A stretch of 47,373 nucleotides of DNA from a virus: positions 1 to 47,373 of the IMG/VR virus record IMGVR_UViG_3300025870_001343. One strand, given 5' to 3'. How positions within the stretch are numbered: the first letter of the stretch is position 1; each line of letters opens with the position of its first letter. The translations under genes were made by a program, and so were the position numbers. Shown piece by piece: positions 7,083 to 14,289 of this stretch. The notes beneath the pieces are model-generated. The model saw nothing but the letters and a program-made list of their open reading frames with translations. It was not told where the DNA came from and did no database searches.

Positions 7083-7394
7083 TTATATATCTCGCTTTGG
7101 AGACATAATAGAATCTATAGTATTTAATTGTTTCATGATATTAGCACACTTCTCGTACTCTTCATTTTCTTCAAAATAATCAAGCATCATTTTAAAAGTT
7201 CCGTTTAATGAAATTAATTCTGTAGGATCCATATGCCTAAGATGCCAATCATTAATACCGTTCTTTTCTATTTGTGCATAATTAGTTTCAATAGCTAATC
7301 GAATCATACGATCCTTGTATTCTTCAAGTTTCATTTCGAAATCACTATTGCTATTTTCCATAAATTCATCAAAATTGAAATCGTCTTCTTTCAT
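7083..7394 (-). CDS. Small UVR-motif-like protein, copy 3 (103 aa)
   Basis: Acidic N-terminus (MKEDDFNFDEFMENSNSDFE), a central helix, and the shared C-terminal pair FKMMLDYFEENEEYEKCANI, then MKQLNTI. Among the five copies this and copy 2 are closest to each other in the motif. It lies second in the operon starting at the promoter 7612-7655. Role unknown. Confidence 0.65.
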   Translation of the reverse strand: MKEDDFNFDEFMENSNSDFEMKLEEYKDRMIRLAIETNYAQIEKNGINDWHLRHMDPTELISLNGTFKMMLDYFEENEEYEKCANIMKQLNTIDSIMSPKRDI

Positions 7395-7404
7395 GTATTA
7401 TATA

Positions 7405-7599
7405 TTAAAATAAATAATTTTGTACAGCTTCATAAACAAAATCGCTGTCTTCGTTTAACGTATCCAATTCCTCGTCTGTCATTTCTCTACCATCATATTC
7501 CGCATATGAGATAAATGCATCACAAAAATCTGGGTAATCTCTAGTGTCTATTCCGTCTACTTCTACATCGCTAATTTTAGCGTAATCTAAATTTATCAT
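7405..7599 (-). CDS. Small acidic protein, 64 aa
   Basis: Very acidic (MINLDYAKISDVEVDGIDTR; REMTDEELDTLNEDSDF), with aromatic residues suggestive of a small globular helical domain. First gene behind the promoter at 7612-7655. Proteins of this size and charge are common in phages and sometimes mimic DNA or inhibit host proteins, but nothing here proves that. Confidence 0.6.
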   Translation of the reverse strand: MINLDYAKISDVEVDGIDTRDYPDFCDAFISYAEYDGREMTDEELDTLNEDSDFVYEAVQNYLF

Positions 7600-7611
7600 A
7601 TCTTATTGTTT

Positions 7612-7655
7612 TAATTATACTGCTAATATACACAAAATAATTGACATAAAAAAAC
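7612..7655 (-). promoter_or_regulatory. Conserved phage promoter block P4
   Basis: Minus-strand TTTTTTTATGTCAA, spacer, then TTTTGTGTATATTAGCAG and TATAATTAAAA. It has the GTGTATATTA variant also seen at 9209. It lies 13 nt before the start at 7599 and probably drives the long operon down to about 5377. Confidence 0.85.
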
Positions 7656-7690
7656 CTTTGCGCATTTTTTTGCAAAAAAAGTTTCAAAAG

Positions 7691-8089
7691 TTAAAGTTTT
7701 ATTTCAAAACGATTTCTCATTCGAGTTAAAGCCTCTTCTGGAACACCATGGTCATTAACACCACCGTGTCTGTTTTCTACAATCAAGGAGAATACATTGT
7801 AATCATATGACTCGGCCAAATCAGTGTAAGCCTTCATTTCCCATTCTTGTGTAAATGTATTAGAGACCACAATTTTATTATTTGCACCAGTAGTATGATT
7901 CAAAATCATGGCTAAATTAACTTCATTTTGGCACCACTCGTGTGCATCTTTTAGTTTAGAACCGTCAAATCGGTATTCACCGTCTTTCATAAAGAACATG
8001 TCGGCTTCAACATGGAAACCGCCCAATGATTTCGCTAATGTAGACTTACCACTACCTGGTAGACCTCTTAATAAAAATAATTCTTTCAT
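7691..8089 (-). CDS. P-loop nucleoside/polynucleotide kinase (AAA_33 type)
   Basis: 132 residues. Walker A GLPGSGKST is at about 9-17. Downstream blocks VVSNTFTQEWEMKAYTDLAE, VENRHGGVNDHGVP and MRNRFEIKL are those of small phage and N4BP2-like kinases. These are related to the kinase half of T4 polynucleotide kinase, which phosphorylates 5'-OH RNA or DNA ends. The gene overlaps the RNA ligase by four bases, which makes an RNA-end kinase role likely. The matching 3'-phosphatase is encoded separately at 512-979. Confidence 0.8.
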   Translation of the reverse strand: MKELFLLRGLPGSGKSTLAKSLGGFHVEADMFFMKDGEYRFDGSKLKDAHEWCQNEVNLAMILNHTTGANNKIVVSNTFTQEWEMKAYTDLAESYDYNVFSLIVENRHGGVNDHGVPEEALTRMRNRFEIKL

Positions 8090-9201
8090 ATTGTAAATGG
8101 TTTTTCGTATTCTGGTTTAATAATTTTCCAAATAATTTCTTGTATCTTATCATCTTTAGCATTATACATTGCGAAAATAAGACCGTGATTAACATCTTTG
8201 AGATCTAATACTCTAAGTGCAAATTCTTTTTGAGTTAACATCCCATCTCTGAGAATAGACGACATGTATGCCATGTGTTGGCGCAATACAAAGTCGTATT
8301 GTTTATTAAGCATTGCTTCAATCTTTTTAACCCATTCATAGAACTCATCTGGAACATCAGTTAAAAATTCTTCAGGCAATTTACCAAAAGTCCTTAAGTT
8401 CTCCCAAATATCATATGAAGAGCAATTAGTTAATATGTGATGTAATTTAACATAGTCAGTGAACTTGATCTTAACGCGAGTATTAGATGGGTGAAAACGC
8501 AATACGTAACCCTCTCTATTCTCAGCATTCAAGTCTTTTAATTCTTTATACAACTCATGACCCAAGTCTTCTTTAAAGATTTGTTTAGTCTCAACAATAT
8601 CAGACTTTTTAATACCTGACATTTTAAAGTAAGCCTGCGCTGTAGTCCAATGTAATTCACTCCAATCAGATTCTTTCCAACCATTAAATGTCCAATTGAT
8701 CACTGCTCCTAAAAACGCAATCTTCTCTTTATTATAGTTAACAACAATTCTATTTTCTGGGTAAATGATCTCACAAATATAAGCAACTGAAGGTTCAAAT
8801 GCATCTAAAATATATTTAGACTTCAATATTTCCATACCCCTGATAGCTTGGTCAGAAGTAAAAGAACCACGAGTTGCCATGATCCATTCTCCACTGTAAT
8901 TGAATAAGATACCTAAAGATCCGTCCATTTTCTCTTGAACATATACATATTCAGATGAGGTCCATGGAACTTCATTTGGCATCTCTTCGTAATTAAAGAA
9001 CTTTGAGAAAGGTTTAATAATAACCATGCCAGTCTCATCATCAGTGATTAGACCGCGGCACGCAAGTGTGACCTCATCCCATTTAGCCGCGTATTGGGTG
9101 GCTTGGGAGTAATTGTAAATACTTAAAGGTAAAGTAGGATGTGATTGTTTAATTAACCAACCTTCTTTAACATACCGTTCTAATGTGTCCTTAGTTATCA
9201 T
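8086..9201 (-). CDS. rnlA: T4 Rnl1-type RNA ligase
   Basis: 371 residues, the size of T4 RNA ligase 1. The adenylylated lysine is K91 in motif I (QEKMDGSLG). The upstream arginine region (LACRGLI) and motif III-like AYICEIIYPENRIV follow the nucleotidyltransferase pattern. Motif IV is EGYVLR (about 230-235) and motif V is KIKF (about 244-247). The C-terminal ~110 residues are helical as in Rnl1. It seals 5'-phosphate to 3'-OH RNA ends, classically repairing tRNAs cut by host anticodon nucleases. It sits directly behind the promoter at 9209-9251 and upstream of the P-loop kinase. Confidence 0.9.
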   Translation of the reverse strand: MITKDTLERYVKEGWLIKQSHPTLPLSIYNYSQATQYAAKWDEVTLACRGLITDDETGMVIIKPFSKFFNYEEMPNEVPWTSSEYVYVQEKMDGSLGILFNYSGEWIMATRGSFTSDQAIRGMEILKSKYILDAFEPSVAYICEIIYPENRIVVNYNKEKIAFLGAVINWTFNGWKESDWSELHWTTAQAYFKMSGIKKSDIVETKQIFKEDLGHELYKELKDLNAENREGYVLRFHPSNTRVKIKFTDYVKLHHILTNCSSYDIWENLRTFGKLPEEFLTDVPDEFYEWVKKIEAMLNKQYDFVLRQHMAYMSSILRDGMLTQKEFALRVLDLKDVNHGLIFAMYNAKDDKIQEIIWKIIKPEYEKPFTI

Positions 9202-9208
9202 CTTCTTT

Positions 9209-9251
9209 TAATTATACTACTAATATACACAAAATTATTGACATAAAAAAA
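9209..9251 (-). promoter_or_regulatory. Conserved phage promoter block P5
   Basis: Minus-strand TTTTTTTATGTCAA, then TTTTGTGTATATTAGTAG and TATAATTAAAA, eight nt from the start codon at 9201. Upstream GGAAAATAAATCACCCAGA (in the 3' end of the next gene) matches the extended element of the 9782 copy almost base for base. Confidence 0.85.
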
Positions 9252-9261
9252 TCTGGGTGAT

Positions 9262-9555
9262 TTATTTTCCAAAATATTCCCATAAAACTGCATTGCACTT
9301 AGAATGTACTGCGCCTTCGGTCATATTAGTGTCGTGATCATGTTGTAAATGAATAGGATTCTTTAAGAAACCTGGTGGGAATAATTTGTAATTAATCTTA
9401 GCTTCCATTATATCCTGTCTAGGATCTCCACTCAATGATTCACCACATGCCCAACAATTATTATCTTGTTCTTTAATATACAATTCTCTAACTAGCTTTT
9501 TCTGCTTAGCATTTAGTTTTGTATAATCTGTTGGCAGATTCATATTAAAGTTCAA
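9262..9555 (-). CDS. Recombination endonuclease VII-like nuclease
   Basis: 97 residues. CWAC (C34, C37) and HSKC (H84, C87) can form the zinc site. Between them HLQHDHD provides the HNH/betabeta-alpha-Me catalytic core; NAVLWEYFG follows, as in the T4 gp49 nuclease core. Compared with T4 endonuclease VII (157 aa) it lacks the C-terminal dimerisation half, so it may act as an HNH nuclease of related fold rather than a full Holliday-junction resolvase. Overlaps the upstream gene by 11 bases. Confidence 0.78.
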   Translation of the reverse strand: MNFNMNLPTDYTKLNAKQKKLVRELYIKEQDNNCWACGESLSGDPRQDIMEAKINYKLFPPGFLKNPIHLQHDHDTNMTEGAVHSKCNAVLWEYFGK

Positions 9556-9766
9556 AGTTTTCTTGAAGTTCTTTGATTAACTTTTTAATCTCTTTTTTAT
9601 TAAGAGTAATGTGTGTAAAGAAATCTCCTTGAGATCTCATCGTTAATTGTACTTTCATACCTTCTTTACCCCCACTAAATCTAGTTAGTGACATTTCAGT
9701 GTTTTCCATTTCATTTGTCTTTTGACTGTGAAATTGGCCTTTAAGTGATTTAAGTTCTGTTGACAT
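9545..9766 (-). CDS. Hypothetical protein, 73 aa
   Basis: Starts MSTELKSLKGQFHSQKTNEM. A predicted beta region (VQLTMRSQGDFFTHITLN) leads to a C-terminal Lys/Glu helix (KKEIKKLIKELQENFEL). First gene behind the promoter at 9782-9823, overlapping the endonuclease VII-like gene. No recognised family. Confidence 0.6.
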   Translation of the reverse strand: MSTELKSLKGQFHSQKTNEMENTEMSLTRFSGGKEGMKVQLTMRSQGDFFTHITLNKKEIKKLIKELQENFEL

Positions 9767-9781
9767 ATCTTTTAGCTTTTT

Positions 9782-9823
9782 TAATTATACTTAAATATAC
9801 CACAAATAAATGACATAAAAAAA
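9782..9823 (-). promoter_or_regulatory. Conserved phage promoter block P6
   Basis: Minus-strand TTTTTTTATGTCA, spacer, TTTGTGGTATATTTAAG and TATAATTAA. It differs from the others by TTAAG in place of TAGTAG. It lies 16 nt upstream of the start at 9766 and directly after the Hsp20 terminator. Confidence 0.8.
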
Positions 9824-9841
9824 TCTGGGTGATTTATTTTC

Positions 9842-9868
9842 AAAAAAAAAGCGGCATAAGCCGCTTTA
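9842..9868 (-). terminator. Rho-independent terminator after hsp20
   Basis: On the minus strand AAAGCGGC, loop TTAT, GCCGCTTT, then a run of T. The stem begins three bases beyond the hsp20 stop codon. It separates hsp20 from the following promoter. Confidence 0.85.
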
Positions 9869-9869
9869 A

Positions 9870-10229
9870 TTATATTACTTTAATCTTCTTTGGATTAACT
9901 TTCTTATCTAACATAATAGTTAGGATACCGTCTGACATGTTTGCTGTAACACTTTCAACATCAATATTAGATGCTCTAAATTTCTTTTCAAATGATTTCT
10001 TATATAGCGTTTCATCTTTTTCTTTAATGTCTGCAGAGATCTTTAATGTAGATCCTTCCATTTCAATGTCTAAATCTTTTTTAGAAAATCCAGGAAGTGC
10101 CATAGTAAATACTCCGTCTTCGTAATGAAAATCAGTAAGATGATCGCTTATTAATTTTCCAGTTTTCCATAGAGGTTCTTGTAATCCCCTGAAAATGGTG
10201 TCAAGGTGGTCGTTTGTTGTGTAAAACAT
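9870..10229 (-). CDS. Hsp20-family small heat-shock protein
   Basis: 119 residues covering one alpha-crystallin domain. HYEDGVFTMALPGFSKKDLD is the usual start of the domain and MSDGILTIMLDKK is the conserved A-x-x-x-G-[IV]-L strand. The N-terminal arm is short (about 34 residues) and the C-terminal extension ends VNPKKIKVI with an I-x-[IV]-type anchor. Small Hsps hold unfolded proteins and are recurrent in T4-like marine phages, where they are thought to aid assembly. Monocistronic: own promoter-like region upstream and terminator downstream. Confidence 0.9.
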   Translation of the reverse strand: MFYTTNDHLDTIFRGLQEPLWKTGKLISDHLTDFHYEDGVFTMALPGFSKKDLDIEMEGSTLKISADIKEKDETLYKKSFEKKFRASNIDVESVTANMSDGILTIMLDKKVNPKKIKVI

Positions 10230-10254
10230 AGTTTGATTTTTTTTATAATTATTT

Positions 10255-10302
10255 GAGCAACGTGCTCGTATAGTATACTGAAAATATTATACCAAACTAA
10301 GC
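10255..10302 (-). promoter_or_regulatory. Variant promoter and leader hairpin of hsp20
   Basis: Minus-strand TTTGGTATAATATTTTCAG followed by TATACTATACG is a recognisable variant of the conserved block. The leader then forms GAGC-ACGTT-GCTC (10267-10255), a four-base-pair stem, about 26 nt before the ATG at 10229. Confidence 0.5.
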
Positions 10303-10334
10303 ATTAAGACTTAGTGTCATATATTTTTCAAATT

Positions 10335-10353
10335 AAATGACATGATGTCATTT
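10335..10353 (-). terminator. Inverted repeat at the end of the exonuclease gene
   Basis: AAATGACAT-G-ATGTCATTT is a perfect nine-base inverted repeat starting at the stop codon of the exonuclease gene. On the minus strand it is followed by only a weak U-rich stretch. It may be a terminator, an mRNA 3' stabiliser or a protein-binding operator for hsp20. Confidence 0.45.
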
Positions 10354-11096
10354 TAAAATGGAAGAGCTTCTATAATTGGCATACCACTCATTTTTAACAT
10401 AATGTTAGCGGTCGCTTGAATATCTTTTTCACAATATGTTTTTATTTCTTCTAACCTATCGTTCCAATAATATTCATTTACTTCTGGACCTGACATTGCA
10501 TCTTTAGGAGATGGAATACCTAAGAGTTCTGAAATTAAACCTAATTTAGCAGAGTTCCATCCACCAAATTTCCAAACATCTTGTGTGTCTAGTAAACAGT
10601 TTTCCCATGGTTTTTGTTTGTGTAAATGAAATGCAGAAGGAACCTGTATCTCATTGATTAATGATCTCTTAATAATATAAGGTAAATCAAATCCTTTAAT
10701 ATTATGGCCGACCCATTTCATTTTAGGATATTTCTGCATAATCTTGGCAGCAGTTTGTGAAAAGTCTTTAAGAACCTGAGCCTCATCTGTTCCACTAAAT
10801 GACATTGCTTTAAAGTCATTAGGAAATCCAGTCTCATCAAACTTTAATTGACCTACAGAAATACAAACTATTTTACCCCATTCTGGATAAAGTCCTGCCA
10901 TACGAGACCACATTTTGTGTGGATCAGTAAAGTCTTTAAGAGTTTCTGGCTGACTTTCAATAAGTTGCGTAGATTTTATATTCCAATACTCTTCGAGAGC
11001 AGGGTTATCATCTATGATCTCCTGGAATGTTTCTTTTTGTGTACTGGTTTCGATGTCAATGAAGATCATCTGTTGAAGTTCGCTTAGTGTATACAT
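10353..11096 (-). CDS. DnaQ/PolB-type 3'-5' exonuclease
   Basis: 247 residues of the DEDD exonuclease fold. Exo I is FIDIET (D14, E16). Exo II lies in VGHNIKGFDLPYII. Exo III is in YCEKDIQATANIMLKM. The sequence between (SGPEVNEYYWNDRLEEIKTY) is typical of the predicted 3'-5' exonucleases related to the PolB proofreading domain. There is no polymerase domain, so it would act alone or as a separate proofreading subunit. It follows a small two-gene region and ends at a strong inverted repeat. Confidence 0.85.
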   Translation of the reverse strand: MYTLSELQQMIFIDIETSTQKETFQEIIDDNPALEEYWNIKSTQLIESQPETLKDFTDPHKMWSRMAGLYPEWGKIVCISVGQLKFDETGFPNDFKAMSFSGTDEAQVLKDFSQTAAKIMQKYPKMKWVGHNIKGFDLPYIIKRSLINEIQVPSAFHLHKQKPWENCLLDTQDVWKFGGWNSAKLGLISELLGIPSPKDAMSGPEVNEYYWNDRLEEIKTYCEKDIQATANIMLKMSGMPIIEALPF

Positions 11097-11113
11097 ATAT
11101 TTGTTTTAATCCT

Positions 11114-11140
11114 AAAAAACGCCTAGATTAATCTAGACGT
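11114..11140 (-). terminator. Rho-independent terminator
   Basis: Minus strand: CGTCTAGATTAATCTAGGCG forms a ten-pair palindromic stem with one wobble, followed by six T. It ends the unit containing the 36-residue peptide gene at 11168-11278. Confidence 0.85.
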
Positions 11141-11167
11141 TCTTTATACTCTCTTTTTAGGATTTGT

Positions 11168-11278
11168 TTATTTCTTCTTAGTAATAAACTTCCAAATAAC
11201 ACCGATAAGGGTGTTCGCTTTGTACTTCGTTCCTTTATAATTTAAAAGAAACGCTTTCATGTTTGTTTGTTTTTTCAT
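11168..11278 (-). CDS. Very small basic protein, 36 aa
   Basis: ATG at 11278-11276, TAA at 11170-11168. The product begins MKKQTNMKAFLLNYKGTKYK and ends in WKFITKKK: highly basic, with one short hydrophobic stretch (NTLIGVIWKFI). It lies one base downstream of the preceding gene's stop and is followed after 28 bases by a strong terminator, so it is placed as a real last gene of a unit. Possible fold: a small beta hairpin plus strand. Function unknown. Confidence 0.55.
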   Translation of the reverse strand: MKKQTNMKAFLLNYKGTKYKANTLIGVIWKFITKKK

Positions 11279-11279
11279 A

Positions 11280-11522
11280 TTATTGTTTTATCCAACCAGG
11301 AGCTTCGTCCCAGTTTCTGTTAGAAGATAAATGAGAATAAGAATCATAAGTTAACGAAATCATAACATAACCACCCGTGATTGATGTAGGCACTGATGCT
11401 TCATTTAACCAATAAAATGGTGCACGATCTATTCTCATATTTAAGAAATCGAATAGTTCATCTATTTGCATGTGATGTATCCACACATTAACAATCATAC
11501 AGTTCATATTAGGTTCTGCCAT
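11280..11522 (-). CDS. Hypothetical protein, 80 aa
   Basis: MAEPNMNCMIVNVWIHHMQI begins a compact, probably alpha/beta protein with several aromatic residues (APFYWLNEAS; NWDEAPGWIKQ). Co-transcribed with the 36-aa gene. The leader is very AT-rich. No family recognised. Confidence 0.6.
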   Translation of the reverse strand: MAEPNMNCMIVNVWIHHMQIDELFDFLNMRIDRAPFYWLNEASVPTSITGGYVMISLTYDSYSHLSSNRNWDEAPGWIKQ

Positions 11523-11567
11523 AATTCTATTTTTAATTCTTTCTATTTATCTTTTTATTTATTCGAT

Positions 11568-12500
11568 TTATCTTCTTTTGAATCTAGATTCATCTGAAGC
11601 AATCGTTGTATTAATATCCTCTTCTATATAAGCGTCAATTATTTTATTAGTTTTATCCGAAACATCTTCTCCATAATAGTCCTTATACATTTCTTTATAT
11701 ACATGTCCCATAACACCGAAGACTGGTCCAGGTTCTGATGACATTTCAATAACATAAGGATGATCTTTATCATCTATAACAATATCTACCGAATAAAAAT
11801 CTAAATCATTATGTTCTTTTGAAAATTCTTCAACAACACTAACTAAATTTTCTGTTATAGGTGACTTTGATAATTCGTAATTAAATACCAGTTTATCATC
11901 TGCTTTTTTAGATAGATTTTTTGTTTCTTCATTTGCAGGCACTCTATATACTAGCATCAAAGGTTTTCCTTTCCAACAATAAATTCTAAGTTCATCTACG
12001 ATATTTATCTTTTCTGAGAAAACTGAAAACTGATCTAAATCAACACCTTCTAAATCCTTTTCTTCTTTAAAAACCATAATACCCTGTCCACTATATCTAT
12101 TATCTGGTTTAGCTATGATAGGATATTTAAGTTCTTTTAGATTTGATTTATCAAAAACTACCTTAGGTGTATGCTCAGATTCTTCATGAGTTTTGCACCA
12201 TTTTACTTTGGAAGAAACTCTTTGTTTAGCTTCAATTGAATTATAAATAAATTTAGAATCCCATCCGTCTTTTATCATTTTCTCAATTTTCCAATTGGCA
12301 TAATTAAGAACTGGTGTTTCAGAAGGTTCTGCTTTTTTATTTTTATCTAATAATTCAAATACTTTTGAGACGTTATATTTAGAATCATATACATACTTAT
12401 TATCTGGCATTTCTACAGAAACTGCGATGCAGATTTTTTTAAGCTGATCAGTTTCATCGGCTTCTAAAATAAAATCTTCAAATGTGTATATGCTTCTCAT
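11568..12500 (-). CDS. ATP-grasp ligase with capsid-targeting-like N-terminus
   Basis: 310 residues. The ATP-grasp core is visible as YPIIAKPDNRYSGQGIMVFK (nucleotide-binding loop, about 126-145) and YSVDIVIDDKDHPYVIEMSS (metal-binding strand, about 240-259). It most resembles RimK/glutathione-synthetase-type enzymes, which join a carboxylate to an amine using ATP. The substrate is not evident. The N-terminus MRSIYTFEDFILEADE resembles the capsid-targeting peptide of T4 internal proteins (MKTYQEFIAEA), including an I-x-E cleavage-like site (ILE before A). If real, the enzyme would be packaged and delivered with the DNA. Neighbours are a HAD phosphatase and the GT25/hydroxylase gene. Confidence 0.75.
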   Translation of the reverse strand: MRSIYTFEDFILEADETDQLKKICIAVSVEMPDNKYVYDSKYNVSKVFELLDKNKKAEPSETPVLNYANWKIEKMIKDGWDSKFIYNSIEAKQRVSSKVKWCKTHEESEHTPKVVFDKSNLKELKYPIIAKPDNRYSGQGIMVFKEEKDLEGVDLDQFSVFSEKINIVDELRIYCWKGKPLMLVYRVPANEETKNLSKKADDKLVFNYELSKSPITENLVSVVEEFSKEHNDLDFYSVDIVIDDKDHPYVIEMSSEPGPVFGVMGHVYKEMYKDYYGEDVSDKTNKIIDAYIEEDINTTIASDESRFKRR

Positions 12501-12511
12501 TTAATATATAT

Positions 12512-12940
12512 CTACGAAGGAAACACTTCTATCGTTCTCTCTTCTCTAACTAAATCTGCCCACTTACCTTCATATCTTGTACCTTTGACAATGTGGTTAT
12601 CAACCCAATGATAATTACCACCTCTTGGTTTACCCATTAATAAGCCATGATATTTAAAACCGTGTTTATTTAGCCATGTTTCTGTAATATCTCTCACGTC
12701 TTCAGTTCTTGACGTAAAGAATGTAACTACATGTCCTTCGTCATACCATCTATTAAGAGTTTCTACAGCACCTTCGTATGGTAATACTACTGACATTCTT
12801 TCTGGTTCTTCGTTTGGTACATCATCAGTAATTGTACCGTCAATATCAATTAAGTAATTCTTAGCGCCATTCTTTAAGACAGGCGACACTAAATGCCCGT
12901 CATCTCCAACGATCTCGTTAAACGTAATCTCTTTTTTCAT
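12512..12940 (-). CDS. HAD-family phosphatase
   Basis: 142 residues. YLIDIDGTITDD carries the DxDGT nucleophile motif (about D33, D35). FFTSRTEDVRDITETWLNKH is motif II and its helix. A late VDNH and acidic region could supply the last metal-binding position. It belongs with small HAD proteins often found in capsule or sugar-phosphate clusters. In this glycosyltransferase neighbourhood a sugar-phosphate phosphatase (even a KdsC-like role) is possible but unproven; a nucleotidase role is the alternative. Confidence 0.75.
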   Translation of the reverse strand: MKKEITFNEIVGDDGHLVSPVLKNGAKNYLIDIDGTITDDVPNEEPERMSVVLPYEGAVETLNRWYDEGHVVTFFTSRTEDVRDITETWLNKHGFKYHGLLMGKPRGGNYHWVDNHIVKGTRYEGKWADLVREERTIEVFPS

Positions 12941-12954
12941 ATTGTTTTGTTTTG

Positions 12955-14289
12955 TTAATTATTCTTTCTCATAAATGATACGTTGATATATCTTTTCCCA
13001 CTATGTATTGGTCTGGCACCATGCTTATGTGTGATCATTCCAGGGTGAATAGTTGCAGTACCTACTAATTTTGGATTTGCTAATATTTTATATTTTGGAA
13101 ACCACGTGCCGCCACCATCAAACTCATCATTTAATTTTACTACCATTGTAATATGACTAAAGTCATGATGTAAACTTAAATGAGATTGTCTATCAGTAGT
13201 ATATCTTACCATAAAGTTTTCGGTATTCATATTATCCCAACCTGCACCTTCTAATTCCCATAAATGTATACAAAGTGGGGAAACTATTTCTTTTATAACT
13301 CTATTATAAATATTATCTAATCCTATTTCTGGTAATAAGACGTCATTTGTTGGATAAAATTCATGTCTGTCTTTTGTCCACTTATTCATAACCTCTGCTA
13401 AAGCAACTGCTTCTTTACAGAACTTTTCGGTAAATAATGGAAATTCATATATATTATTTCCTATATCATCTATCATTAAATCATATTCACCCTTAGCCAC
13501 TGTTTCGTTTACATACTTTGATTTCCATGAATCCCAATCATTGTCATCTAGTATTTCGAAATAAGGTTGTTTTTTCAATAAATTAATATTGGCATCATTT
13601 GGTTCTGTCGTGGATTTTTCATGTGGTCTATTTTGTTCTATCCAATTATTAACTGGAGCTATCGCTTTAAGTTTTGGTGGAAACAGTATATTAATATCTT
13701 GTCTTCTATGATCTGTATATGTTGCCGTTAAGAATTCATCGGGCGCAATTAGATTTTGTTGAAAGTTGTAATCATTGACTAACGTTTTCGCAGCGTCTCT
13801 TTTAATTACATACGCATGTGTATTATAACTACTAAGTGCTGTTACCCATTTATTACTTACGTCAATTCTTTTTTCATCCTTAGGACATATAGCATTTCTG
13901 CCTAAAAATGCAATATCCCATTCTGTGTTTGGAATAACTGGATTTGTAAGTGGAGTTACTGAAACAAAATCATCTTCTAATATTAATGCACAATTGACAT
14001 CGTCTTTTATTATACTTTTCCATATATTTAAGTGACTAATTGCACAACCTGCTTCTCCGCCAGTAACATCTCTTTTCCACCAATCATTCCATGAATCAGA
14101 TCCTAAATTCCATAAATTATACACACTGTGTCCATCTAATAAATTACCTGAAGTTCCATCAAAACCTTGAACTATTTCCCATCCTACAGAATATGGCATA
14201 CCAAGATGATCTACCTTTGCGGCAATATTTCTCTGAACACTTGGATCACCAGCATTCAAACTTATAATATAAATTTTATCTATTTTCAT
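12955..14289 (-). CDS. GT25 glycosyltransferase fused to PLOD-like 2OG-Fe(II) hydroxylase
   Basis: 444 residues in two domains. The N-terminal ~230 residues match family GT25 (LPS and collagen galactosyltransferases): IYIISLN at about 6-12, GGEAGCAISHLNIWKSI at about 78-94 and the metal-binding LEDDF at about 104-108. The C-terminal ~150 residues resemble procollagen-lysine hydroxylase: LHHDFSHITMVVKLND with the HxD iron ligands (H374, D376), GGGTWFPKY, then HPGMITHKHG (distal His, about 421) and GKRYINVSF with the 2-oxoglutarate-binding Arg (about R433). Mimivirus L230 combines the same two activities on collagen. The start at 14289 gives an ATGA overlap with the upstream glycosyltransferase. 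Likely substrates are the Gly-X-Lys repeats of the fibres at 22838-25561 and 30906-34214; that link is inferred. Confidence 0.88.
   Translation of the reverse strand: MKIDKIYIISLNAGDPSVQRNIAAKVDHLGMPYSVGWEIVQGFDGTSGNLLDGHSVYNLWNLGSDSWNDWWKRDVTGGEAGCAISHLNIWKSIIKDDVNCALILEDDFVSVTPLTNPVIPNTEWDIAFLGRNAICPKDEKRIDVSNKWVTALSSYNTHAYVIKRDAAKTLVNDYNFQQNLIAPDEFLTATYTDHRRQDINILFPPKLKAIAPVNNWIEQNRPHEKSTTEPNDANINLLKKQPYFEILDDNDWDSWKSKYVNETVAKGEYDLMIDDIGNNIYEFPLFTEKFCKEAVALAEVMNKWTKDRHEFYPTNDVLLPEIGLDNIYNRVIKEIVSPLCIHLWELEGAGWDNMNTENFMVRYTTDRQSHLSLHHDFSHITMVVKLNDEFDGGGTWFPKYKILANPKLVGTATIHPGMITHKHGARPIHSGKRYINVSFMRKNN

Noticed and set aside
9262-9555. Homing endonuclease
   Set aside because: The HNH-like protein sits in a normal operon, does not interrupt a gene, and matches the endonuclease VII pattern better.
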